This document shows positions 1 to 10,490 of a stretch of 64,000 nt of DNA, piece by piece; positions within the stretch are counted from its first letter, which is position 1, and every line of letters begins with the position of its first letter. Source of the stretch: Tolypeutes matacus (Eukaryota; Chordata; Mammalia; Cingulata; Chlamyphoridae); NCBI GenBank assembly GCA_026826555.1, contig JAKSZT010053837.1:326770-390769 (forward strand). The letters run 5' to 3'. The translations under genes and the position numbers were made by a program. The notes under the pieces were generated by a model. That model was given only the letters and a program-made list of their open reading frames with translations, did not search any database and was not told where the DNA came from.

Positions 1-194
1 TGAGTTTTCTGTAACAATATACTCTGAAATCTCTAATACTGTGGTTATTGAAAGAAAATAAAAAGAATGCTTGGCTCAGAACGTTAATATTTCATTCAAA
101 TGCCTTTTATAAGTTCTTTCATTTAATGAAAGAAACATTCCTCACCATTCACATTATCTTTCCCCATATTTTAACATTTTTTTCTTCATTACAG

Positions 195-315
195 ATTTCC
201 ATTCTCTCTAACTCCAAATAAAAAACTCTGCATATTGTATAAATCAATCAGAGAAGTTTTGGATGAAAACTGTGTGACAAAAAAACGTTATATCTGTAAA
301 CAACAGCCCTTATAA
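195..315 (+). CDS. Last coding exon of a KLRD1-like (CD94-like) gene, copy A; rest lies off the left edge
   Basis: A polypyrimidine tract and ATTACAG acceptor end at 194. The exon then reads open in the phase used by KLRD1 exon 6: one base completing a codon, 39 residues, then TAA at 313-315. The product has the end of a C-type lectin-like domain: Cys in KLC, Cys in DENC, and the terminal motif RYICKQQ before the stop (KQQPL). The intron before it and the 3' flank to about 760 align by eye with the same parts of the complete KLRD1 at 24530-25230, so this is a tandem paralogue and not a stray exon. It has no stop or frameshift, so it may belong to a working second CD94-like gene, but exons 1-5 are outside the window. 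The duplication looks old, since the two last exons differ at many residues. Confidence 0.8.
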
Positions 316-760
316 GTGTCATGTAAGTGTTTCATTGGGTAGGAGCAATGCAGGTCCAGATAAGCTGAGAATAATGCCTCTTACTTCCTGTTACTAATTA
401 TTTACTGGGATCTATAAAATTTGTATATATTTGAAATAATGTGTTTTAAAATTGATGAAATATCTGCCTATATCTGAACTTACAAAGAATCAAATAAAAA
501 TTTATGAAAATATTCTATTTATTTTGTTTTGATATTAAATATATTGCATTTTTATGTATCTTTTCTTGAAAACCTGAAAATCTCTGTGCACAAATTTAAA
601 TAAAACTGACCTAACACCAAGGAATATATAACAACATAATTTCAGTGCTTCATATGGAATATTAAATTTTGAAGTCCTTTCCTCACTTCTCTAAAAGTAA
701 AAATAATTTTAATACTTTTTGTTAGCTCTTCTTTCTGGAGAATTATATATATGAGGCCCT
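316..760 (+). other. 3' UTR and duplicated 3' flank of KLRD1-like copy A
   Basis: Collinear with the KLRD1 3' UTR and flank at 24829-25230. Shared blocks include the GGTCTATAAAAT-like stretch, TTTAAAATTGATGAAAT and ATTTCAGTGCTTC. An AATAAA polyadenylation signal is at 493-498. The stretch 1-194 is the matching part of the preceding intron. Confidence 0.7.
493..498 (+). terminator. Polyadenylation signal AATAAA of copy A
   Basis: AATAAA 178 bases after the stop codon, at the position equivalent to the AATAAA at 25004-25009 in the complete KLRD1. Confidence 0.5.
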
Positions 761-779
761 GAAGCTTTGGTCCTGTTGA

Positions 780-1060
780 AGAACAGAGCTGCCATGGTAG
801 GCTCTCCTGCTGGACAGTCACATGCAGAGAAAGGGCCAGGAAAATGAATGACCAAGAGGGGGAGAGCAAGAGGAGACAGACCCCAGCCTTCCAGTCATCC
901 CAGCTGATGGGCTGTCAGGGATGCTGTAATTCAAATGGTGGCTGAATGATGAGCCCAGAGGACATAACCTGGGACGGAATAAAAGCTATCCCAGCTATCC
1001 CAACAGAACCCTGCCCAGCCAACCTCCAGAAACACAAGCAATAAAACCTGAGTGTTTTTA
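780..1060 (+). repeat. Possible MLT1-like LTR 3' part
   Basis: The end of the stretch (AGCCAACCTCCAGAAACA, then CAATAAA at about 1040) resembles the 3' end of MLT1/MaLR LTRs. The 5' part is not recognised. The following 1060-1690 shows no feature I can name. Confidence 0.35.
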
Positions 1061-1689
1061 TGCCAGCCTCATATATTCATCAATTACCAATTTAGTCATG
1101 AGCCAATGAAAGTGAAAACTGAAATTTAATGTTGTGCTACTGACCATTGATGTTTAGTGTCAGAGGCAAAGGCAGTCTTATGTTCACAGACTGATGGATT
1201 CTGATTCCCTATAAGATTCAATTCAGTCAATCAAAAATGACTTATTTCACTTGACTGACTTGATGCAGATAGAAAATCAAGCAAAATCTGGACCTGGGAA
1301 GATGGCTCAGTTATCTCTACTAAATTGTGAGTAATGAACATCATAGATTTTGGATGTCAGAATGGATTTTTGATCACCTTGCTAAATGGTTTTCCATTTT
1401 TAAAGGTAGCAACCTTTGGGGCTTTCACAGGAAATGTAAGGAGAGGTAATTGGTAGGTTAGTGTTAAACATAATACCTCCGGATTTGCATTCTATTTGTT
1501 CACATCTCTGCCTAAGCTTATTTGAATAAAAGTTTTTTTTTTTTCTGCTTCAAAAAAGCTGAAAGGGTGAGAGAATAGGATTTGGAAGTTGAATTTGTGA
1601 TTTAGGAACTCAGTTTTGCCGTTAGTTGATTCTGGTAGCTTAAGCAAACAGCCTAATGAGATTTGGTTATTTCATGGTGGACGCCATGA

Positions 1690-2040
1690 CCTGAACTAAG
1701 TGCATTGTTGCTGCTACCAGCAGGAGGCTGACCTGGTAGAGAGAGCCACGGACCACACTGCTTGCATCACCCCACACACTCCCCAGCACGGCTCACCAAG
1801 GTGGACGACACTGTAACCACACTTTTGAAAGCGTGTATGTGCTTCAAGAGGCAGCTGGTGCCCAATCACAGGAGAGGAGCCACTCTTACCTTTGCCCCGG
1901 TGGCTCTTTGTTTCCACTGTAATCTAGCCCTGGAATTGGGGGCACTGGCCCAGCTCTTATCCTGTGCACAGCTTTCCCCCTGCTTTGCAGCCACTCTAAT
2001 GTTTCAGGGATTCTCTTTGGTGCTAAAATGGTGACTCTGG
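1690..2040. other. GC-richer unassigned sequence before the LINE-1 block
   Basis: Overlapping short open frames on both strands but no recognisable protein motif. It may be repeat-derived. I do not call a gene. Confidence 0.2.
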
Positions 2041-2826
2041 AGATTCAAGATGGCAGAGTAGGGAATGGCAGACTGCACTCCTCCAGAAACTGCGGGAAGG
2101 TGGGCAGGTTTACCTGGCAGAAGGGAAGCCACAGGACAGCGGGAGGCAATCAGAGAGGGCAGATAGAGAGAGGGGACCCAGATGCCCCGGGGAGAGGAAA
2201 ACCGTGGGAGATAGGGTCGACAAGCTAGCACACAGCTGGCTCAGAGGGAAAGGTAAACTGGGAAGTGATTTGGCTGGAAGAGCTCAGCTGGCACCAAGAG
2301 CCAGGAAAGCCACTGGGTGACCAGGGGTGCGTCTCAGTGCCCGGCAAGCTCTCGAAGTGGGGGAGCTGTGGGGCAAATAAATTTGGGGACAGGACCCAGC
2401 CAGCTCAGGGGGAGAGAGAAGTAGGGGGGGAGGGTTGATAGAATGGGCAGACCAGATCTCAGCCAGTTCGGGAACAGGAGAAATGCCAGCTGGCGCTGAA
2501 GTGGCTCCAGGGAGAGGGGAGTGGGGCGCTGATCAGGTGGGCGGGCACCTGCCGGCCCTGGGAGAGAGAGGGATTGGGTCAGTGAGGGGGGGTTGCCGAC
2601 AGACGCCCATCTGCCCGGCCGAGAGCGGAGCCAGAAGCAGCAGCAGCGAGCCATCAGGCGGGACAGGGGAGGGACAGAGGGCTGGGAGACAGCCGGCGAG
2701 CAGCCGGGGGCCCCACTGGCCGGGAAGAGAAGGGGCCAGAGCGCAATCCCGCGGTTGTCAGGTACCCAGCCAGCTCCCTGGGGGAGCCAAGGAACAAGCC
2801 AAGCAGCCTTGTGACAGGGAACTTAG
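2041..2826 (+). mobile_element. LINE-1 5' UTR fragment, forward
   Basis: Begins with AAGATGGCAGAGTAGGGA, the classic LINE-1 5' UTR start, and continues as GC-rich, CpG-bearing sequence. It stops abruptly at about 2826, where it meets LINE-1 ORF2 in the opposite orientation. Its sequence differs from the 5' UTR of the neighbouring reverse element (5100-6110), so the two come from different LINE-1 subfamilies. Confidence 0.7.
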
Positions 2827-3902
2827 ACTAAGAACCAGCTTTTGGTTTTGCTGATTTTCTCAATTGCTTTTCTGTTCTCATTTTCATTTATTTCCGCTCT
2901 AATCTTTATTATTTCTTTCCTTCTTTTTGCTTTGGGATTGGTTTGCTGTTCTTTCTCTAGTTTCTCAAGTTGTTCAGTTAAATCTTTGAGTTTAGCTCTT
3001 TCTTGTTTCTTAATATAGGCATTTAGGGCTATAAATTTCCCTCTCAAGACTGCCTTTGCTGTATCCCATAGGTTTTGATATGTTGTGTTCTCATTTTCAT
3101 TTGTCTCAATATATTTACTGATTTCACTTGCAATTTCTTCTGTGACCCACTGAATATTTAGGAGTGTGTTGTTCAGTCTCCAACATTTGCAAATTTCCTT
3201 TTTTCCTGTCTGTTATTGATTTCTAGTTTCATTCCATTATGATCTGAGAAGGTGCTTTGTATAATTTCAATCTTTTTATATTTATTGAGAGCTGTATTGT
3301 GACCTAACATGTGTTCTATCCTGGAGAAAGATGCATGGGCACTTGAGAAGAATGTATAACCTGCTGAGTTTGGATGCAGTGTTCTGTATATGTCTGTTAG
3401 GTCTAACTTGTTTATCATATATTTCAAGTTCTCCGTTTCCTTGTTGATCTTCTGTCTAGTTGTTCTATCTAATGATGTGAGAGGGGTGTTGAAGTCTCCG
3501 ACGATTATTGTAGAAATGTCTATTTCTCCCTTCCGTTTTGCCAGAGTTTGTCTCATATATTTTGGGGCACCCTGGTTAGGTGCGTAGATATTTATGACTG
3601 ATATCTTCCTGGAGAATCGTCCCTTTTATTTATATATAATGGCCTTCCACATCTCTTATCACTTTTTTGCATTTGAAGTCTGTTTTGTCTGATATTAGTA
3701 TAGCTACCCCTGCTCTTTTCTGTTTACTATTTGCGTGGAGTATCTTTTTCCAACCTTTTACTTTCAGCCGGCTTGTATCCTTGGGTCTGAGGTGAGTTTC
3801 TTGTAAGCAGCATATGGATGGCTCATGTTTTTTTATCCATTCTGTCAGCCTGTATCTTTTGATTGGGGAATTTATTCTATTCACATTCAATGATATTACC
3901 AA
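2827..3902 (-). pseudogene. LINE-1 ORF2, endonuclease part, interrupted and 3' truncated
   Basis: Starts at 3902 with MVISLNVNRINSPIK and shows endonuclease landmarks: CCLQETHL, then VGDFNTPLT, then TFSDHNGMKLEIN. An in-frame TAA at 3630-3632 follows EGHYI. A further stop follows NVGD near 3173, after which the frame shifts before [20 protein letters not shown] sequence resumes. The reverse transcriptase domain is absent because the element ends at about 2827. It cannot encode an active protein. Confidence 0.75.
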
Positions 3903-4052
3903 AATGCACTATTTATTTCCTCCATTTTATTCTTTGGTTTTCATATATCTTCTTATTTTTGTCTCTATTTTACTCTTTTGGTTATCCTTTCTGCTTTCCT
4001 TTCTTCTATACTCTCCTCCAAGCCTCTCTGTCCTGTCTTTTTCTTTCAGGTT

Positions 4053-4937
4053 CTAAGGCTTCCATAAATATTTCCTACAAAGGTGGATTCTTTTTTGCAA
4101 ACTTAGTTTCTGTTTGTTTGTGAATACTTTATATTCACCTTCATATTTGAAGGACAGTTTTGCTGGATAAAGAATTCTCGGCTTGCAGTTTTTCTCTTTC
4201 AGTTTCCTAATTGTATCATACCACTGTCTTGCCTCCATGGTTTCTGAAGAGAAATCTGCACTAAGTCTTACTGGACGTCCTTTGTACGTGATCGTTTGCT
4301 TCTCTCTTGCTGCTCTGAGAATTTTCTCTTTATCTTTTACATTTGACATTCTGAATAATATGTGTCTTGGTGTAGGTCTATTTGGATTTATTCTTATTGG
4401 AGTACGGTGTGCTTCTTGGACATGTAAGTTCATTTCTTTCGTGAGAGTTGGGAAATTTTCAGCTATTATTTCCTCAGAAACTCTTTCTGCTCCTTTTCCT
4501 TTCTCTTCTCCTTCTGGAACTCCCATGACATGTATGTTCTTGTGTTTTGTGTTGTCATTCAACTCTCTGAACCCCTGCTCAATTTTTTCCATTCTTTTCT
4601 CTCTCTGTTCTTTTCTCTCTTCAATTTTAGCTGCTCTGTCTTCAGTATCACTTATTCTTTCTTCTATCATTTCCATTCTGCTGTTGTATGCTTCAAATGT
4701 ATTTTTTACTTCACCTATTGTGTCTTTCATTCCCATGAACTCTGTTACTTTTCTGTTCAGGATTTCAAATTCTTCTTTGTGTTCGCGCAATGACTTCTTG
4801 ATGTCATTGATCTCTTTAACTATATTGTCTTTCATCTCATTAATTTGATTTTGGAAATGTGTGCTCATCTCACTGATTAGTTCTCTCAAATTCTGCATCT
4901 CTTCTGGGACTTTGCTGTATTCCTTTTCTTGGGCCAT
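4053..4937 (-). CDS. LINE-1 ORF1 protein, open frame of 294 codons
   Basis: This open frame encodes the LINE-1 RNA-binding chaperone that coats L1 RNA in the ribonucleoprotein used for retrotransposition. Residues about 10-125 are charged and coiled-coil-like (heptad-rich, many E/K/R). The middle holds the RRM-like domain (HVMGVPEGEE). The C-terminal domain carries the conserved AREKQTITYKGRPVRLSADF block at about 218-237. Human ORF1p is 338 residues, so this copy is shorter, mainly in its N-terminal part. It begins with an ATG in the expected place between 5' UTR and ORF2. It belongs to a truncated LINE-1 copy, so it is a transposon remnant, not a host gene. Whether it is transcribed cannot be seen. 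Confidence 0.8.
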   Translation of the reverse strand: MAQEKEYSKVPEEMQNLRELISEMSTHFQNQINEMKDNIVKEINDIKKSLREHKEEFEILNRKVTEFMGMKDTIGEVKNTFEAYNSRMEMIEERISDTEDRAAKIEERKEQREKRMEKIEQGFRELNDNTKHKNIHVMGVPEGEEKGKGAERVSEEIIAENFPTLTKEMNLHVQEAHRTPIRINPNRPTPRHILFRMSNVKDKEKILRAAREKQTITYKGRPVRLSADFSSETMEARQWYDTIRKLKEKNCKPRILYPAKLSFKYEGEYKVFTNKQKLSLQKRIHLCRKYLWKP

Positions 4938-6112
4938 GTCTCATATTTTCTTAGTATTGCTCATAAATTTTTGCTGGTGCTTAGGCATCTGGTTAGTTTG
5001 TATTTTACTTAGATGCTCTATCTCTTTCTCTTTTATGGGGTTTTAGTGGCAGGAGGCTGTGAGTTACCACCGCTCTTTGATTTTTGGCTCAACCTTGATT
5101 GTTAGGATTGTTCTGCTGGTTGCTCAAAACTGGGCACTGGACCCAGTAATTGGTTGCAGAGTCGCTTCCTAGGGCCTTGGGCAGGGAGGCTATAGAGGCC
5201 AGGAAAATCCTCTCATTAATTTTCTTATGTGCACTTCCTTGGTCTGCCAGGAGATGGCGCTTGTTGGCAGCTCTCAATTCAATATCTGATTGGAGCGTAT
5301 TTGTTGTGACACAGGCCAGATCAATGTGATAGAGCTTCCTGTCTGGGGGCTAAGAGCCCTGTGATTCAAACTTTCTGAGACAGTTCTCCAGACTTCTCTC
5401 CTAGCACCCCCCTTTTCCCAGCTAGGAAATATTTCCACTCCCTTCTGAATCCTCAACAATCAGTCCCTGTTCGTAGAGGAGGAGATTGGGAAGTTTGTAT
5501 ATCTTTAGCCCCTTGCAGGCTCCAAGGCAAACAATGGAGCAGCCCCACCCAGCCTGGAAGGGCTCTCGGAACAGGGCAGACCAAACCTGGGAGTCCAAAG
5601 CAGGGTCAGCCCCAGGCTCTCTCTCCCCTCTCCCATGGTGTCCTCAACAATTAGTCCAGGCTAGAAGAGAGGGAGGTTGCGAGGGTCGGATTTCTCCAGT
5701 CCTTTTAGGCTCCCAGGGCAAACTGCCATGTGGAAAGGTCTGTGGGGCTCCGCAGTTCAAATTTCAGGTCAGAACCTGAGTCAGCCTAAGGCTGTGTCCC
5801 TCTCTCTCTCCCCTTTCTGGGAGTGGTAGATCCCTGGAGCCCTCTTTGTCTGTGGTCGCAGGCCCAGAGTCCCGAGAATTCTGAAGAGTGTGGGGGAGGG
5901 TGCCGGCAGCAGCAGAAGCTGCTACTTGCAACTCACGTTTCTGTTGTTATGCTTTCCGTCTTCTGTCCCTCTCTCCTCTGATTGGTGTGCAGCCTTCACC
6001 TGCTGTCCGAAGCCCTAGAAGATCTTTTTTGGGGCTGTTTCAGCTTGTCCTCTAGCTATTTTTTCTGGAGAAGAGATTCCCGTGTCTTACTAGTCCGCCA
6101 TCTTCCCGGAAG

Positions 6113-7925
6113 TCCTGCCATAAATTCTTATATTAAAAAAGAAGAAAGCACTAAAATCAAGGATGTAACTGCACATATAGAGGAACTACAGACTAATCCT
6201 AAAGCAGAAATAAGGAAATAACAAAGATTAGAGCAAAACAAAATGAAATTGAACATTTAAAATAAAACACTAGAAAAAAATTAACCAAACTAAACACTGG
6301 TTCTTTGAGAAGATTAATAAAATTGACAAACCCTTAGCTAGACTAACAAAGAAAAAAAAAGAGAGAAAATGCAAATAAATAAAATGAAAAATGAGAAATG
6401 GGTATCACCACTGATCCTACAGAAATAAAGAGTATCATAAGAGGATACTTTGAAAAAATTGTATGCTAACAATGGATATCTTAGATGAAATAGACAAAAT
6501 TCTAGAAGCACACAGTCAACCTAATTGATGAAAGAAGAAATAGAAGAACTTGACAGACCAATTCCAAGTAGTGAGATTGAATTAGTCAACAAAATCCTCC
6601 CAACCAAGAAAAGCCTAGGACCAAATGGTTTCATGGGTGAATTCTTCCAATCATTCTGGAAATAACTAACACCAATCCCGCTTAAATTTTTCCAAAAAAT
6701 AGAAGTGGAGGGAGCATCACCTAACTAATTCTATGATGTCAACATCACCCTAATACCAAAGCCATATAAAGATGCCACAAGAAAAGAAAACAGCAGACCA
6801 ATCTCTCTAATGAACTTAGGTGCTAAAATTCTCAACAATATACTTGCTAATTATATCAAATGAATTATACACAATGATTAAATGGGTTTTATCCCAGGCA
6901 TGCAAGGATCAATCAGTGTAATACACCATATAAACATGCTGAAAGAAGAAAAATCACACGATCATCTCTATTGATGCAGAAAAGGTATTTGACAAGATAC
7001 AGCATCCTTTCTTGATAAAAACAGTTTGAAAGATAGAAATAAAAGGAAACTCCCTCATCATGATAAAGGGTACATATGAAAAACCTACAGCTAACATCAT
7101 ACTCAATGGTGAAAGGCTAAAGGCTTTCCCTCTAAACTCTGGAACAAGACAAGGATGCCCACTGTCACCTCTCTTATTTAACATTGTAATAGAAGTACTT
7201 CTTGAGCACTTAGGCAAGAAAAAGAAATAAAAGGAATCCAAATAGGAAAGGAAGAATTAAAACTTTCACTATTTGCAGATGACAAGATCCTAAATGTAGA
7301 AAGGCCCCCAAAATCAAAAAGCCAGTTGATCCCTGAATCTCAACAGAGTTGCAACCAACACCTAATCTCCAGTTTATTAGACTTGCCCAGGACAACAAAC
7401 AAAATGATTATGGACAACCCCCATCACCCCCCAAAATAGAGAGTATCTACAACTGCAAGCAAAAACAGTTCCTTCTATCTGTCCCATGAGATCTAAGGCC
7501 CCTCTCAATCTGAGGCAGGGCAGGCATCACCATCCCAACATCCTCAAGGTTGAGGAATGAACAAACATAAGGGAAGAATGCAACCATGGACAAAGTAAAC
7601 TTATTAATATTGCAGTATGGAAGAACATGTAACATTGTTATGAAGATAGTGGATACCAGAAGTTCTGAGGAGAGTGGGAGGGAATAATAGGTGAAATACA
7701 GGGCATTTTTAGGGCATTGGAATTAAGTGTAAACCACAATGTAAATTATAGACCTTGGTTAGTAGCAATGCTTCAATATTTATTCAGCTATAAGAAATGT
7801 ACCACACAATTATAAGGTGTTATTAATAGGGGAAGAATTGCGGGTTATATGGGAATCCTTTATATTTTTTATGTAACTTTTCTGTAATCTAAAACTTTTT
7901 AAAAAATAAATTTTATTATGTTAAA
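6113..7925 (+). mobile_element. LINE-1, forward, old: ORF2 remnant plus 3' UTR
   Basis: Forward ORF2 sequence begins at INSYIKKEESTKIKDV and decays through many stops. The reverse transcriptase region is recognisable (LGPNGF near 6620, SPLLFN near 7165, LFADD at about 7272-7286). After the FADD region it jumps directly to a 3' UTR (7320-7925) of the type also seen at 42590-43385, 49230-49945 (reverse) and 63620-63935, so an internal deletion is likely. It ends in an A-rich tail. Confidence 0.75.
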
Positions 7926-8430
7926 AAATGCTTTACTGTTCTTATAAGCAAGACTCCTGAGTGCAACTTTATCTTGATATTGGCTACTAATTTGTGCTCG
8001 TCATGGGGATATCTGTCTGTGCTGTTAGCTTAATACAAAGGAATAATTGAGAAGAGTTTAGAAATAGATCATCTGCAGGGCTTGTAATTAATCCCGTCAA
8101 TCATTCCTATTTATCGCTAGTAACTGGCATGTTGTTACTAGTGAAGTGCCAGAGAGCTGCTGGGAAGATTCCCCCTCAAGAAGCTTAAATGCAGATATTG
8201 GATATTTTTGATTAAAAGTAGATACATCTATTTTTGAAACTGAAAGAAAAGTCTATGTGACATTTCTAATGAATACAGGATAATTTAGGACTCATGACAG
8301 AATGCTTGTCATTCTGTATTTGTATATGTATATTTAGTATAAGGAAGTTCTTCTAGTATCAAATTATACATTTCTTGGGAGCAGAGTTCTATTTTTTTTA
8401 AAAATGTTCACACTAATAATTGTGACCTTA
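7926..8430. other. No feature recognised
   Basis: AT-rich sequence without convincing open frames, repeats or motifs. Confidence 0.3.
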
Positions 8431-8600
8431 TCTGTGGACACACCCTCTTCAGAGCTTTGCTGAAATTTCACTGCGAGGCTTTCCCTCACAACCTTATTTA
8501 AAATTGCATTACACCTCACACCTATCCCAGTTCTTCCAATCCCCCTTGTTTGTTTAATATTTCTCCCTGCCTCTTATTCCACCTGAGAAACTATTTACAC
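8430..8600 (-). repeat. L2-like LINE fragment
   Basis: Degenerate match to the common L2 3' segment in reverse (GAGGCTTTCCCTCACAACCT followed by a pyrimidine-rich stretch). The following 8600-10360 shows nothing I can name beyond a short (TA)n run near 10105-10122. Confidence 0.35.
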
Positions 8601-10359
8601 TTGCATATTCTTATTGTCAGACTCCTGCAATGGAATTAAAATAGCACAAAGGCAGCCTTCTCTGGTCTGTGTTGAGGAAGAGCTCCCAGTCCTGAGCAGG
8701 CAACCAGTAATCATTTCTAAAATGAAACTGTATTGTATTTTCAGCACGAGTATTGATGCTTGGGACCATAAAAGTACAGAGTATCTTAGCAATTTAGTTA
8801 TGAAATAACTTTAAAATAGTGATTTCATTTCAAAATACTGATTCTAATCCATCAAATACCAGCCACATTTTTCCACCTCATTTGTATCCATAAAAATCTT
8901 ATAATAATAAGGGGAAATATTATTCTGTTCTCTATAGAGTATTGAAGGAGAAGAGTGAAAATCATTCAGATTAACGAATGGCCATTTCAGAGCATTTAAC
9001 ATAATTTTAGAGACATGACCAAAAATAGAAAATATTTTCATATTCCTCTTGGATGCCCCCACATGTTGCTCAACAGTCTTTCTGTTTCCCACAGTGGAAT
9101 AATGACATCTAACACTCACTTCTTTTTCTGGTCAATCACTGGCAAGAATAAACTACATTTAGAAGAGCTGGGAGGAAAAAACTAAGTAGAATACAGACCA
9201 TTTCTGATTCTTTTTCAGTTTTCTGCACTTTGAAGCATTCTATAATTACAAAAAAACTCATATTAAACAAATAAATTTAAAAACTTAGTGTGTATTATAT
9301 AAAAATCATTTATTATCCAAAGATAACAAAATAAAATGAAATTATTTAGCATGGCAGAAAAATTTTTTCAAATAAGACGTTTTATTTCCTATTTCATCTC
9401 ATGAAACAGAATTATGGTACTCTATTGTCTCAGAGCATGTTGTATAAACTGCTGTTATATTATTTGTAATATTGTGTTATAATGCTTTTAACTTTTTCAC
9501 TAGACAAAGATCTTGAAGTAAGGTATCCCATTTATTCACACCATTCTATTCCTTAGTGTGTACCTAGAACATTGTAAACATGATATTCAAATGTAGTGAA
9601 AAGTAAATATCCTTCAACCGTTAAAGTCAAATTCTAATGCTTGCTTTGCACTAACATGTTTTAGGTAAACAATTTCTCATCTCTCCTTCCCTTACCTGCA
9701 TTTCCCATCCACGTACACATATGCCCCTTGTAATAGAAGGAGCAAGATATAATCTATCTTCAAGAAATGCAGAGAAATTCCATGAAGGACCCTCCACCTT
9801 CATGCCAATGTAAATTGTTTAATATTCTGAAGTATGACAAAATTCACAAGTAGATATAGATGTATATATAAACTGATACATATTTAAATTAAATTAGGCT
9901 TCTTAGAAGACAGAAGATATGGAAAGAGACAAAACAGGGAATAAAATATATATCTAAATCATGCCAAAGCTTTATAACACACTTCTGGGTTATACAAAAT
10001 AATAGTGGCCACAACATTTTAATTGTCTCCCTACACCTGGATTTTATCTCCATGAGAAAAATGAGACTGAACTTAGCCAAGTATATGTGCATAAATTTAT
10101 GTATGTATATATATATATATATGCAAAAATAGGCTATTATTATACAATAAATATGCATCCAATACAGTTGTGGATATTTATATATCTAAATTCAAACAGA
10201 GACTCAAAATCCCTAGATAATTGTGGCTAAGTAACGTACGAGATTCTTAAAATTATGCAAAATGACTCTACATTTTGATCTATCCTGAGTTAGACAAAAC
10301 TTAGTGAGATTCTTAACACAGCCATTGCTAGTGAGGGGATTTTGAGCATGTCTCCTTAA

Positions 10360-10490
10360 TAATACTCTGAGCCCACAACTGTGAAATTTAGGAAGTAATC
10401 TTGTCAATCTCATAGGTTCTGTGAAGATTAAATAAAGTAACGCATGCAAAATATTTAACACAAAGCCTGGCATATAGTAAACACAAAAAT
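10360..10490 (+). repeat. MIR SINE fragment
   Basis: 3' half of a MIR: GTGAAGATTAAATAAAGTAA, then the GCATATAGTAAACAC-type end. The stretch 10490-12340 is AT-rich with no gene or repeat I can support. Confidence 0.45.

Larger units (their letters stand above)
2827..6110 (-). mobile_element. LINE-1, reverse: complete 5' UTR, ORF1 and the start of ORF2
   Basis: Read on the minus strand, the element starts near 6110 with GGAAGATGGCGGACTAGTAA, a LINE-1 5' end. It continues through about 1.17 kb of 5' UTR, ORF1 (4937-4053) and ORF2 (from 3902). It breaks off in ORF2 at about 2827, just after KTKSWFL, so about two thirds of ORF2 and the 3' UTR are missing. Few disabling mutations suggest a young insertion relative to the forward LINE-1 piece at 6113-7925. 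Confidence 0.8.

Noticed and set aside
4183..4848. Plus-strand open frame of 221 codons.
   Set aside because: It is the antisense shadow of LINE-1 ORF1, rich in Ser, Phe and Leu because of the reversed coiled-coil codons.
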